The position numbers were made by a program, and so were the translations under genes. A stretch of 64,000 bases of DNA from Undibacterium pigrum (GTDB lineage Bacteria; Pseudomonadota; Gammaproteobacteria; Burkholderiales; Burkholderiaceae_D), in the NCBI RefSeq assembly GCF_003201815.1, contig NZ_QJKB01000002.1:186001-250000 (forward strand), in the 5' to 3' direction. Numbering within the stretch: position 1 is the first letter of the stretch; the number at the start of each line of letters is the position of its first letter. The notes beneath the pieces were generated by a model that saw only the letters and a list, made by a program, of their open reading frames with translations, was not told where the DNA came from and ran no database searches. Of the stretch, positions 28,398 through 37,153 are shown one piece after another.

Positions 28398-29105
28398 ATG
28401 ACTACTGCTACTCAAACAACGCCAGTCGCCTTGCTGGTCGAAGATGAACCACAGATACGCCGCTTCGTGCGCAATGCGCTCGAAGAAGAACAATGGCAAG
28501 TCCATGAATCAGTCAACTTGCAACGTGGTCTCGTCGATGCTGGTACACGCCAGCCTGACCTCATCATCCTTGACCTGGGTCTGCCAGATGGCGACGGCAT
28601 CGACTTCATCCTCGATGTACGCAAATGGTCTAATGTTCCCATCATCGTCTTGTCTGCCCGCGTCAGTGAACAGGACAAGATCAAGGCGCTCGATGCCGGC
28701 GCTGATGATTACCTCAGCAAGCCTTTTGGCGTGGGTGAACTACTGGCACGCGTACGTGCGACGTTCCGGCGTCAGCGCCAGCCTGGTGTCAATGTCGACG
28801 GCATAGTCCAGTTTGGCGATGTCAAGGTCGATATGAAAGCCCGCCTCGTCACCAAGGCCGGGGCGATGGTGAAACTGACACCGACAGAGTTCCGGCTGCT
28901 GATGGTGCTGGTCACCAATGTAGGCAGGGTCGTCACCAACCCGCAATTACTGCGTGAAGTCTGGGGCCCCAGCCATTCTGAAAGCGGTCATTACCTGCGC
29001 ATCTACATGGGGCATTTGCGACAGAAACTCGAAGATGACCCGGCGCAGCCGCGCTATTTGTTGACAGAGACAGCGATAGGCTACCGCCTCCTGCTCCCAA
29101 CTTAA
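28398..29105 (+). CDS. kdpE: Response regulator KdpE
   Basis: A 235-residue OmpR-type regulator. The receiver has the acidic pair in LLVEDEPQI, the phosphoacceptor Asp in LIILDLGLPDGDG and the Lys in SKPFGVGEL; the C-terminal winged helix shows LTPTEFRLLMVLV and SHYLRIYMGHLRQKLE. A TTG-initiated frame overlapping kdpD would add six residues, but the ATG at 28398, seven bases after the kdpD stop, fits better. It should activate the kdp promoter, whose T-rich repeats lie 8 kb upstream at the head of the same operon, closing an autoregulatory loop. Confidence 0.96.
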   Translation: MTTATQTTPVALLVEDEPQIRRFVRNALEEEQWQVHESVNLQRGLVDAGTRQPDLIILDLGLPDGDGIDFILDVRKWSNVPIIVLSARVSEQDKIKALDAGADDYLSKPFGVGELLARVRATFRRQRQPGVNVDGIVQFGDVKVDMKARLVTKAGAMVKLTPTEFRLLMVLVTNVGRVVTNPQLLREVWGPSHSESGHYLRIYMGHLRQKLEDDPAQPRYLLTETAIGYRLLLPT

Positions 29106-29127
29106 AACCACATTGCCTATTTGAATA

Positions 29128-29153
29128 ACCGGCAGCAGCCTTTGCTCGCCGGT
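29128..29153 (+). terminator. Possible terminator after the kdp operon
   Basis: ACCGGC (29128-29133) and GCCGGT (29148-29153) pair, with a further AGC/GCT inside the loop. The tail that follows is GGGACTTTTG, a poor U-run. It lies 22 bases after the kdpE stop and before the TorF gene, so it may end or attenuate the long kdp transcript. Confidence 0.45.
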
Positions 29154-29202
29154 GGGACTTTTGCATCCTTAAATTTTGCAAATACTTTTTGAGCGGACTC
29201 AA

Positions 29203-29937
29203 ATGAAAAAACTCATCATGGCAGCAGCCATCAGCACCGTCTTTTTTGCCGGATATGCCAGCGCAGAAGATGCCAAACCTGAGCATGAAATCAGCTTCAA
29301 TGCAGCAGTGACTTCTGATTACCGTTATCGCGGCATTTCGCAAACACGCCTGCAAGCTGCATTGCAGGGCGGTGCTGACTATACCCATAATCCCAGCGGC
29401 TTTTATGCCGGCACATGGGCATCCACCATCAAATGGACCAAGGATGCTGGCGGTGGTGGCGATGTGGAAATTGATCTGTACGCAGGCAAGCGCGGTGAGC
29501 TCAGCAAGGACATCAGCTATGACGTCGGTGTACTCAGCTATGTCTATCCATCCAATGGCCTGGCGGTGAGTGCGAATACCACAGAGATTTATGGTCAGCT
29601 TTCCTACGGCCCGGCTTATGCCAAATATTCACACTCTGTCACCAACCTGTTCGGTTTTGCCGATAGTAAAAACAGTGGCTATCTGGACCTGGGTGCGAAT
29701 GTGGAAATGGCCACCGGCCTGACACTGAACCTGCATGCCGGTCACCAGCAAGTGAAGAATAATGGTGCTTACAGTTATACAGACTGGAAGCTGGGTTTGA
29801 CAAAAGACTTTGGTATCGTTACAGGTGCTGTGGCCGTCATCGGCACCAATGCGGGTGAAGTGGCTTATGCATCGCCAGCCAACGGCAAGTTCCTCGGCAA
29901 GACAGCACTGGTAGTAATGGTTAGCAAAACCTTCTGA
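29203..29937 (+). CDS. TorF-family putative porin
   Basis: A 244-residue outer-membrane protein with a signal peptide ending in AGYASA. The mature N-terminus AAVTSDYRYRGISQTRLQAALQGGADY is the TorF family (Gcw_chp) signature. Alternating short beta-strands continue to a terminal Phe (MVSKTF), which suits insertion by the BAM machinery. The ATG at 29203 is used because the nine upstream residues have no signal-peptide character. It is a single gene between the kdp terminator and a convergent hairpin. The transported solute is unknown. Confidence 0.85.
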   Translation: MKKLIMAAAISTVFFAGYASAEDAKPEHEISFNAAVTSDYRYRGISQTRLQAALQGGADYTHNPSGFYAGTWASTIKWTKDAGGGGDVEIDLYAGKRGELSKDISYDVGVLSYVYPSNGLAVSANTTEIYGQLSYGPAYAKYSHSVTNLFGFADSKNSGYLDLGANVEMATGLTLNLHAGHQQVKNNGAYSYTDWKLGLTKDFGIVTGAVAVIGTNAGEVAYASPANGKFLGKTALVVMVSKTF

Positions 29938-29950
29938 GTCAGAACATGGT

Positions 29951-29972
29951 GAGCCAGATGCAATTCTGGCTC
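29951..29972. terminator. Hairpin between the TorF gene and the ParA-like operon
   Basis: GAGCCAGA and TCTGGCTC form a perfect 8-base stem with a TGCAAT loop, 13 bases after the TorF stop and 28 bases beyond the stop of the convergent ParA-like gene. It lacks a strong T-run on either side but is placed to act in both directions. Confidence 0.45.
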
Positions 29973-30000
29973 ATGCTAGGCAGGGGAAATTACAGGGCAA

Positions 30001-30582
30001 TCATGGTAAATAGATTGCCCTGTAAAGCTGAGTCAGCGACATATCATGCGCCTGATCGAGGTAAATGAATTTGATATGGCAAAGCTGTCGGGATAAGTCA
30101 CTGATAAATTTCTGGCTTTGCATGCAAGCGATTTTATCTATCGTGATCAGCACTGGTAAACCCTTATTTTTATTGCGCGCCAGCCTGATGCATTTATAGA
30201 GTTTGGCCTGTTTTTCTTTATTCCATTTATCCAGTTCTGTATGGCATACCAACAGCTCACAGCAGGATAAAGCGGTGGCAGCATCTGCATAAAATGGCTT
30301 GGAAATATCCATCACTATATCGTGGAAATTTGCATTTCCAGGCGTCAGCTCTTTAGCTATGGCACAGCAAGAAAGTGCAGTAGAACTGGCTGCCGTTTTT
30401 ATCTCCTGGCGTGACCATGCAATATTCTCAGCTTCTTTGCGGTATTGGTTAGCCTGTTTTCTTGCGCTATTTTGTTTAAGCAGCAAGACGTTCCTGCCTG
30501 CATGTGCCCGGCGTTCAGCCAACCTGGTGGCTGTGCTCAACTTTGCTGATGCAAAGTCTGCAGTCACTATCGCCACTATCAT
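30001..30582 (-). CDS. ParA/MinD-like protein with lost Walker A glycines (second copy)
   Basis: A 193-residue protein counted from the ATG at 30582, which overlaps the TGA of the upstream membrane-protein gene as ATGA; a longer in-frame start exists but lies inside that gene. It aligns along its length with the other ParA-like gene of this operon: MIVAIVTADFASAKLSTATR against MIITIAHGAGDCAKSIVADN, NVLLLKQN against KLILLDND, and DIVMDISKPFYADAATAL against DIVIDAEARDCMGSRSAL. The glycines of the P-loop and the acidic residue after the second strand are gone, so ATP hydrolysis is unlikely. It has many Lys and Cys residues. Role unknown, probably a non-catalytic partner of its paralogue. Confidence 0.65.
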   Translation of the reverse strand: MIVAIVTADFASAKLSTATRLAERRAHAGRNVLLLKQNSARKQANQYRKEAENIAWSRQEIKTAASSTALSCCAIAKELTPGNANFHDIVMDISKPFYADAATALSCCELLVCHTELDKWNKEKQAKLYKCIRLARNKNKGLPVLITIDKIACMQSQKFISDLSRQLCHIKFIYLDQAHDMSLTQLYRAIYLP

Positions 30583-31049
30583 GGTTGGTGCAATCCTGAA
30601 GAAAACTGCGCATGCAAGCCAGCTAGCAATTCCTGTGTTGCCAGCATGATTATTATCAAGGCCAACAATTTTTGCAAGCTGATGAGTAGCAGTGCATAGT
30701 TCTTTTGACGAGGCCACTGTACACCCGGGCGGGCGATTGCTAGCTGTATGAAGCTTGTGGAGACTAGCACCAACATAACTTCTATTAAGCAGCTATCGGT
30801 GTTCGTTTGATATGCCGTGAGTGAAGACAGGGATGCAGCTGCCAGCAAGCAAAGCGAGATGCTAAAACCTTGCTCAGTTTCTTTATTTTTCTGCTTGATC
30901 CCCATGAATATGCAAATAGCAGTTGCCAGTAATATCAGTCCAGAAATTATCTGCAAGCGCAAGTCTTGTATCTGTAAACAGGCAAGCACAGCAAAGCCAG
31001 ACAAAGTCATACTGCTATATGCAGCAAGTGCAATAAACAGGCGTTTCAT
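30579..31049 (-). CDS. Four-helix inner-membrane protein, unknown function
   Basis: A 156-residue protein that I do not recognise. Four hydrophobic segments are visible: LFIALAAYSSMTLSGFAVLA, LQIISGLILLATAICIFMG, a third around SISLCLLAAASLSSLTA with a fourth after SCLIEVMLVLVSTSFIQLAIA, and LLISLQKLLALIIIMLATQE, so four or five helices. It sits between the two ParA-like genes, five bases after the first and overlapping the second by four bases. Tight packing implies that the three products act together, with this protein as the possible membrane anchor or receptor of the ParA-like pair. Confidence 0.7.
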   Translation of the reverse strand: MKRLFIALAAYSSMTLSGFAVLACLQIQDLRLQIISGLILLATAICIFMGIKQKNKETEQGFSISLCLLAAASLSSLTAYQTNTDSCLIEVMLVLVSTSFIQLAIARPGVQWPRQKNYALLLISLQKLLALIIIMLATQELLAGLHAQFSSGLHQP

Positions 31050-31054
31050 TGCAT

Positions 31055-31702
31055 TCAGTGGCTGGCAAAAACCTTGCTGGACAAAGCCTGCATGGCCTTG
31101 ATTGTCATGGGATGGGCAGCAGGGTATTCGCAGACAGACAAGCCATGCTGATAGGCCTGATGAAAACTGCCGCCGCAGAATAAGGGATAGGGAAATAATT
31201 CTGCAGCGTCCAGCTTGCTGACAAAATCTTTTACCCTGATCACTTTATCAGCGGCAGCCTGTACATCACTGCAACTCATGACGACCAGAGTGCGCATGCG
31301 CGGGTTTTCTGCTTGTGCAAGCTGTATGCGCTTGCTCAGTTCCTGCTCTTGCAATTGCGCCAGTTGATCAAGGTCGATGACGAGTATGGTGACATGGGCA
31401 GCCTGCAAGGCGCTGCGGCTGCCCATGCAGTCGCGTGCTTCTGCATCAATGACAATATCCTGATAATGAAAACCCAGGTTTTCCAGTTCAGCCTGCATGC
31501 CCTTGCCGCTGACTCTGCGCACGGTCACGGGTGTGCAGTCAGCCTTGCAGCGACGGGCACGGCTCCAGTCCAGAGATGAGTGACGGGCGTCATTATCGAG
31601 CAAGATAAGTTTGCTGCCAGACAGTGTACGCAAGGTAGCGAGATTGTCGGCCACGATGGATTTGGCGCAGTCTCCCGCGCCATGTGCAATGGTGATGATC
31701 AT
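31055..31702 (-). CDS. ParA/MinD-like ATPase homologue with altered Walker A (first copy)
   Basis: A 215-residue protein of the ParA/VirC1-like deviant P-loop superfamily. The nucleotide loop reads HGAGDCAKSIVADNLA, where the family has KGGVGKTT; the signature Lys before the loop and the last Gly are changed, but the Lys-Ser pair is kept. The next strand KLILLDNDARHSSLDWSRAR matches the conserved LLDxDPQxSxxxW segment, and DIVIDAEARD is the Walker B strand. Such proteins position plasmids, chromosomes or secretion machines. It lies 17 bases after dapA and five bases before the membrane gene. Reduced or altered ATPase activity is inferred. Confidence 0.75.
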   Translation of the reverse strand: MIITIAHGAGDCAKSIVADNLATLRTLSGSKLILLDNDARHSSLDWSRARRCKADCTPVTVRRVSGKGMQAELENLGFHYQDIVIDAEARDCMGSRSALQAAHVTILVIDLDQLAQLQEQELSKRIQLAQAENPRMRTLVVMSCSDVQAAADKVIRVKDFVSKLDAAELFPYPLFCGGSFHQAYQHGLSVCEYPAAHPMTIKAMQALSSKVFASH

Positions 31703-31719
31703 AGATAATTTCTTTGTGC

Positions 31720-32664
31720 TTAGCGCACCATGCGCAGGTTACGGACATTGTTGATAACTGGACCAGGCAAGCTCCTGGCTTTGACAGGTAGAGGCAAATC
31801 AGAGAGTCTCTGCAGCTCATGTGCAAGTTTGATTTTCCCGGCAAGCGACATGGCTGTCATGGGCAGGCGCAGTTCTTCCTGTATCAGACCCTGCATCGCC
31901 AGTGCGGCTTTGACGGGGGCTGGATTGGATTCTGAAAACAACAGACGTATGAGATTCTGCATTTTCGCAAACAGAGCCTGTGCTTCAGGAAAATAATCAG
32001 CGCGCATGAGTTCATACAATTGCACGAACAAATCAGGCCGCACATGCGCCGCCGCAGAAATAGCACCCTGGCCACCCATGCTCAAGGTATCCATCAACAT
32101 GGCATCGTCTCCGCATAAAACTTTCAGATGACTGCAATTCACCAGCCCCATCATTTGCGTCAGATTGCCACTGCTCTCCTTGATGGCGACAATATTCTTT
32201 TGCTTTTCCAGCGCGATAATGGTGCTCAGGTCTATGTTCACCCCCGTCCTGGCGGGCACGTTATACAGGACGACATCTTTCTCAGTCGCCCTGGCGATAG
32301 TCTCAAGATGCAGGCGCACACCTTCTTGTGAAGGACGTAGATAAGATGGCGCGCTGACCAGAAATCCTTGCAGGTGCTGGTCATCATAAGCGTGTACTTT
32401 TTCTGCCAGCGAATGTGTATCGCTACCGCTGATACCCATCAGTACAGGACAAGAATTTTTCGTCACTTCCAGCACGGCAGTCAATAGCTGTTTCTGCTCA
32501 TGCTCATTCAATGTTGCGGCCTCGCCGGTAGTGCCACAGACCACCAGGCCATGTATGCCTGCTGCCATCAATTGTGTGGCCAGTTGCTGTACTTTATCCA
32601 GCTCAGGTCTGCCATTTTTAAATGGCGTGACGAGTGGAACCCAGATGCCTTCGTAGATAGACAT
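31720..32664 (-). CDS. dapA: 4-hydroxy-tetrahydrodipicolinate synthase (DapA family)
   Basis: A 314-residue class I aldolase that joins pyruvate and aspartate semialdehyde in the lysine/meso-diaminopimelate pathway. The family residues are in place: GTTGE at 44-48, the catalytic Tyr134 in YNVPARTG, and the Schiff-base Lys162 in AIKESSG; the Arg-containing segment around residue 139 is intact. The C-terminal 20 residues (SLPGPVINNVRNLRMVR) extend a little beyond the usual end. It is encoded within an operon that otherwise holds unknown and ParA-like genes, not lysine genes, so it may be a second copy or a paralogue with another keto-acid substrate. Confidence 0.85.
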   Translation of the reverse strand: MSIYEGIWVPLVTPFKNGRPELDKVQQLATQLMAAGIHGLVVCGTTGEAATLNEHEQKQLLTAVLEVTKNSCPVLMGISGSDTHSLAEKVHAYDDQHLQGFLVSAPSYLRPSQEGVRLHLETIARATEKDVVLYNVPARTGVNIDLSTIIALEKQKNIVAIKESSGNLTQMMGLVNCSHLKVLCGDDAMLMDTLSMGGQGAISAAAHVRPDLFVQLYELMRADYFPEAQALFAKMQNLIRLLFSESNPAPVKAALAMQGLIQEELRLPMTAMSLAGKIKLAHELQRLSDLPLPVKARSLPGPVINNVRNLRMVR

Positions 32665-32706
32665 AGTGATCTCTTTAAAGATTTGATTTGTCGACGTGTC
32701 TTAAAA

Positions 32707-33105
32707 TCAGGTCGCGATCAGCGGTGTGATTTTCCCGAATTCGGCCTGCGGCAAGGCGCGCATGATATGACTGATGATGGTGTCGACTGAGGACTTGCTA
32801 AGGCATAACCACACCTTCATTTTGCTGGCATGGTCTACTGGTTTAACGCGCATGAACAAGACCAGGTCACCACAGGTTTTGAGTATCAGATGGCGCAGTT
32901 CAGTGATGCTGGCGGAGTCGACCGTGATACGCATGACGAAATCATTTTGGACCAATTTCGCTGATGTTTTATAGGTGACTACAGGCTGATGCTGGGCATA
33001 AGCGCTTTGGCGTTCGCGATGTTTTTCAAATAAGAACTTCTCGCGCTTGCAGGATGCCAGGACATCTGAATAGTTTTCAGATGTGTGGCCGGAATGATGA
33101 TTCAT
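32707..33105 (-). CDS. Hypothetical protein, first gene of the dapA/ParA-like operon
   Basis: A 132-residue soluble protein with no signal peptide or membrane segment. The N-terminal third is basic and polar (CKREKFLFEKHRERQSAYAQ), and the rest has a compact alpha-beta look with repeated short strands (FVMRITVDSASITELRHLIL, DLVLFMRVKPVDHASKMKVW) that resembles an ACT-like fold, which would suit an amino-acid sensor beside dapA; the resemblance is by eye only. The ATG at 33105 is preferred to an upstream start because a GAG-rich ribosome site lies just before it. It precedes dapA by 42 bases. Confidence 0.6.
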   Translation of the reverse strand: MNHHSGHTSENYSDVLASCKREKFLFEKHRERQSAYAQHQPVVTYKTSAKLVQNDFVMRITVDSASITELRHLILKTCGDLVLFMRVKPVDHASKMKVWLCLSKSSVDTIISHIMRALPQAEFGKITPLIAT

Positions 33106-33251
33106 CGTAATCTCGTGTTGTTTGACACAAAACAAGATTAGCAGTCACAGCGTAAATATTCTCTAAAAAACAGGGGTGAAAATCGTAAACATCATGTAAA
33201 TGTTTTTGTTTCAAATGCCCTGGTACAGAAAACCATCTTCACTCCTTGGCT

Positions 33252-36200
33252 TCATTCCTTGGCTTCATTAAGCAATTGTGCCAGAGATGCATGCAAAAGC
33301 TCTGCCTGCACGGGTTTGTGCATGAGGATAAGTTCGGCTTTTTTTGCATCGTCCGACAATTGCGCCGAAATATCGCCAGTAATCAGGATGGCGGGAATCT
33401 GATGATTGAATTCTTCGCGCAGCTTGTTGATCACGTCTATGCCATTTTCATTGAGTTTCAGGCTGTAGTCACAGACCAGTAAATCAGGAATTCTGATTTC
33501 TTCACTGCACAGGTCCAATGCCTGCATGCCCGAGGTGGCCGTGATGACACGCGCATCCCATTGTTCCAGCAAGGCACGCATGGCGACCAGTATGCGTTCA
33601 TCGTCATCGATGACGACGATCAGGGCTTGTAATAAAGAAGCAGTCGCACCGGCTTTGCTGCGGCTTTGCCTGTCTCTCATCTCCTCACTCAGGATGAGTG
33701 GCAGGCTGATTGCAAAAGTGGAACCTTTGCCTGGCTGGGAGCGCAATTGTATGGGGATGTGCATGAGCCTTACCAGTCTCTGCACTATTGCCAGCCCCAG
33801 GCCCATTCCCTTGGTGCTGCGTTGTGATTCGACCTGGAAGAATTCTTCAAAAATGGTTTCCTGGTCATGCAGGGAAATGCCTATGCCAGTATCTTCTACT
33901 GAAACTTGCAGTAGCTGCCCGGATTCCGTGCAGTTGACGATCACCTGGCCCGCAGGCGTGTAGCGGATAGCATTGGCAATCAGGTTGCGCAAGATTTGCT
34001 CTATCAGTGCAGGGTCACTATTGACCACCGCCATACTATGCAATATCTGGAAATGCAGGCCTTTCACCAGGGCCTGCGGTGCGAACTCTACTTCCAGCCG
34101 TCCCAGCACTTCTGCAATCGCAAATTCCTGTAATTGTGGTTCTACGATCTGTGCATCCAGGCGTGACAAATCCAGCAGATTGGCAAACATGTCATCCATG
34201 GTGCGGGCGCAATGCCGGAGATTATTGACGACGGGGCGCACATCGGCAGGCAGTTCAAAATTATTCAGGGCACCAAGATACAGATTCAGGGCATGCATGG
34301 GTTGGCGCAAATCATGGCTGGCAACAGCCAGGAAACGCGTCAATTCACTTTGCTGCAACTCTTGCCGCTTGTTTACCCTGAGCAGGGCTTGATTGGTTTT
34401 TTCCAGTTCTTCTTTTTGTGCGCTGACTTCCATGGTCCTGCTGTTGACTTCGGCTTCCAGAGCATCCTTTTGCTGTACCAGTGCACAGACTCGCCAGAGG
34501 TAGGTAAACCACATGGCAGCCAGCAAACCTGCCGCCAGCATCAGCCTGAACCAGATGGTATGCCAGAAGGGCGGCAAGATAGTAATTTTCAGGCTTCTGC
34601 CGGTTTCATTCCATATACCATCCTTGTTGGCTGCCTTGACCCTGAAGGTGTAAACACCGGGATCGAGATTGGTATAAGTGGCATAACGCTTGCTGGCATC
34701 TGTGTAGACCCAGTCCTGATCAAATCCCTGTAATTGATAAGCGTATTGATTGCGCTGGGGGTCGGCATAATGTAACGCAGAAAATTCCAGGGAAAAAATC
34801 GTATGTGCATGCTTTAAAGTGATTTCATGTGCATCCTGAATTTGCCCTTGCATGGAAAACCCCTGTGGTAGTTTTCCTGTCGTTACAGATTGATTAAAAA
34901 TTTTCAGGTCGGTGAGCAAGACCTGCGGTGCTGCAAGGTTGTCACGGATTTCCTCAGGCTTGAAACTGATCAGCCCGGACGGGCTGCCAAAATACATCTT
35001 GCCAGCTTTATCCATGCGGCAGGAGTTCAGATAATAGGATTCTGCGAGGCCATCATCATAGGTGTAATGCCTTGATTCGCCGGTTGCCGGATCAAGACGC
35101 ATCAGTTCACTTTCCAGACTCATCCACAAGCGTCCCTTGCTGTCTTCCAGCAGGCAATTGACAGGCTGATTGATGGGGAAATTCTGGAATTGTGCCTGTT
35201 GGTCTTTCCAGCCTGTCAGTTTGCTCAGGCCAGTTTCCGTACCCACCCATAACTGTTTTTTGCTGTCCTTGAAAACATGCAGTACATTGTCATGTAGCAG
35301 GCTGTGCGCATTATTTGCATCGCGCTGGATATGCCTGAACTTGCCAGACTGTAGTTCAAATATGTCCAGGCCATTCTGAGTCGCTACCCAAAATACGCCA
35401 GCTTCATCCATCAACAGGGCATTGACGATATCATGCGCGATACTGTCAGTTTTATTGGTCTGGTGTTTGTAGACGCTCAGTTCATCCTTGCGGGTATCCA
35501 GCTTGAGCAAACCATTGATACTGGCGAGCCACAAATTACCCTCCTTGTCGGCATGCATATCATTGATGTTGAATTTCGTCGATGGTTCACCCGGTTTGGA
35601 TGTTCGCAATACCAGTTCATCAGACTTTTCATCCAGCCTTGCCAGGCCAGCCCGGGTTGATGCCCAGGTCTGGCCATTGGCCGTTACACGCACACCGTTG
35701 ACGATATCAAGATCATTGATGCGGTTGTCTCCGTCCGGAGTCTGGCGTATGGTTTTCAATACCTTGCCGGATACCGGGTCCAGCAGTTTCAGGCCTTTTC
35801 CTATCGTGCTTATCCACCATAGCTGCTCGTTATATTCGGTCATGGATGCCACCTTGCTGTCTTTCAGCGTATCGGCATTCATAGGCAAATAAGAGAAATT
35901 GGTAAAGCCTCCACTGGCGAGGTCAACTCGGTTAACGCCTCCTGACCAGGTGCCAACCCAGAGTGAGCCAGTCTTGTCCTGATGCAGCGCCTCTACCTGG
36001 TTATCGGACAAGCTTTCAGTGATGCCGGGCTGGTTCTGGTAACTGGTGAATTTCTGGCTGCCTGCATCCCAGCGTAGCAAGCCTTTGTCAGCCATGCCTA
36101 CCCAGATGTTGTGTTCACGGTCTTCCATGATCCTGTAGGCAACGCCAGGTATCCAGCCTTCGCTCATGCCAAATGTGCGGCGGCTTATCTGAGCCTGGCC

Positions 36201-36968
36201 CAACTGCCAGGTTTCCAGGCCATTATTGCTTCCTATCCACAGGTTTTGCGCATGGTCGATCAGCAATCCCCTTATGGCCTTTTGTGTTCCATCCTTGTTC
36301 TGCGTAGCTTCAGCCTGATAATGCTTGAATTGATCACTGCCATATTTCTTGAAGTCCAGACCGGATACCGTGCCTATCCAGAGATTTTTTTGTGCATCCA
36401 GTGCCAGGGAAGTCAGCTTGTCATCTATCAGGGAGTCGGGCCTGGCATCATCATGCTGGAAGAGCGTGAATTTTTCTGTACCAGGGTTGAAATGCTTGAG
36501 CCCTTTGCGGCTGGCTATCCACAGTCCGTTATCGCCATCGCCGATGATCATGCGTACAGGGTTATTTGTGCGATTGTCTGCGTCGCTTGAATAATAGCGT
36601 TTGAAATTATTGGTCCGCCTGTCATACAGATGCAGGCCGCCGCGGCTGCTGCCTGCCCACAGTCGCCCGGATTTATCTATGTAGAGGCTGCGTATCCAGT
36701 TGTCATCCAGGCTGGCAGTATTTTCCGGCTGGTTCTTGTAGATGGTGAATTTGTAGCCGTCAAAGCGGGACAATCCCTGTTGTCCGGCCAGCCAGATATA
36801 TCCTTGTGCGTCTTGCACGATATCGGTAATTGGCCCGGCCTGTATGCCTTGTTTTCTCTTGATATGTTCAAATTGCAGGCTGCGCATGGGCGTGCTTGCA
36901 CTGGCAATGTGCCAGTTTGATAGCAGCAGGGCAAAGATTATCAGCAGGCAGGCGCGGAAAATATGCAT
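33252..36968 (-). CDS. Hybrid histidine kinase with periplasmic beta-propeller sensor (HTCS-like)
   Basis: A 1238-residue sensor with a signal sequence, then about 14 two-component propeller repeats (each holding a GxLWxGT/S-like turn such as GRLWAGSSRGGLHLYD and GSLWVGTWSGGVNRVD), a Y_Y_Y domain (YAYQLQGFDQDWVYTD) and one membrane helix (IWFRLMLAAGLLAAMWFTYLW). The kinase core has His885 in ASHDLRQPMHAL and an ATPase domain with GMGLGLAIV. A C-terminal receiver carries Asp1167 in LLVCDYSL. Unlike the Bacteroides HTCS proteins it stops after the receiver with no AraC output domain, so the phosphate must pass to another protein. It lies downstream of an iron/carboxylate uptake cluster, separated from it by a terminator. 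Confidence 0.9.
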   Translation of the reverse strand: MHIFRACLLIIFALLLSNWHIASASTPMRSLQFEHIKRKQGIQAGPITDIVQDAQGYIWLAGQQGLSRFDGYKFTIYKNQPENTASLDDNWIRSLYIDKSGRLWAGSSRGGLHLYDRRTNNFKRYYSSDADNRTNNPVRMIIGDGDNGLWIASRKGLKHFNPGTEKFTLFQHDDARPDSLIDDKLTSLALDAQKNLWIGTVSGLDFKKYGSDQFKHYQAEATQNKDGTQKAIRGLLIDHAQNLWIGSNNGLETWQLGQAQISRRTFGMSEGWIPGVAYRIMEDREHNIWVGMADKGLLRWDAGSQKFTSYQNQPGITESLSDNQVEALHQDKTGSLWVGTWSGGVNRVDLASGGFTNFSYLPMNADTLKDSKVASMTEYNEQLWWISTIGKGLKLLDPVSGKVLKTIRQTPDGDNRINDLDIVNGVRVTANGQTWASTRAGLARLDEKSDELVLRTSKPGEPSTKFNINDMHADKEGNLWLASINGLLKLDTRKDELSVYKHQTNKTDSIAHDIVNALLMDEAGVFWVATQNGLDIFELQSGKFRHIQRDANNAHSLLHDNVLHVFKDSKKQLWVGTETGLSKLTGWKDQQAQFQNFPINQPVNCLLEDSKGRLWMSLESELMRLDPATGESRHYTYDDGLAESYYLNSCRMDKAGKMYFGSPSGLISFKPEEIRDNLAAPQVLLTDLKIFNQSVTTGKLPQGFSMQGQIQDAHEITLKHAHTIFSLEFSALHYADPQRNQYAYQLQGFDQDWVYTDASKRYATYTNLDPGVYTFRVKAANKDGIWNETGRSLKITILPPFWHTIWFRLMLAAGLLAAMWFTYLWRVCALVQQKDALEAEVNSRTMEVSAQKEELEKTNQALLRVNKRQELQQSELTRFLAVASHDLRQPMHALNLYLGALNNFELPADVRPVVNNLRHCARTMDDMFANLLDLSRLDAQIVEPQLQEFAIAEVLGRLEVEFAPQALVKGLHFQILHSMAVVNSDPALIEQILRNLIANAIRYTPAGQVIVNCTESGQLLQVSVEDTGIGISLHDQETIFEEFFQVESQRSTKGMGLGLAIVQRLVRLMHIPIQLRSQPGKGSTFAISLPLILSEEMRDRQSRSKAGATASLLQALIVVIDDDERILVAMRALLEQWDARVITATSGMQALDLCSEEIRIPDLLVCDYSLKLNENGIDVINKLREEFNHQIPAILITGDISAQLSDDAKKAELILMHKPVQAELLHASLAQLLNEAKE

Positions 36969-37079
36969 CTTTGAGACATGGATTTGGTGTAGGAAGGCAT
37001 GATGACCGCATATCCAGGTCGCGGCAATAGCAGTGATACCTAAGTATGTCTCAGGATGCCGGATTTTTCATTAAAGTAA

Positions 37080-37114
37080 CAAAAAGCCCACAAAGTTTTG
37101 CACTATGTGGGCTT
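37080..37114 (-). terminator. Rho-independent terminator of the iron-type ABC transporter operon
   Basis: On the minus strand the arms AAGCCCACA and TGTGGGCTT (37084-37092 and 37106-37114) form a perfect 9-base stem, followed at once by TTTTT (37085-37081). It lies 40 bases after the ATP-binding gene's stop and before the hybrid kinase gene, so the two are separate transcription units. Confidence 0.85.
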
Positions 37115-37153
37115 GTTGGCAGCCTGGCATGGCCAGGTTGTAGTGGTTGCGCC

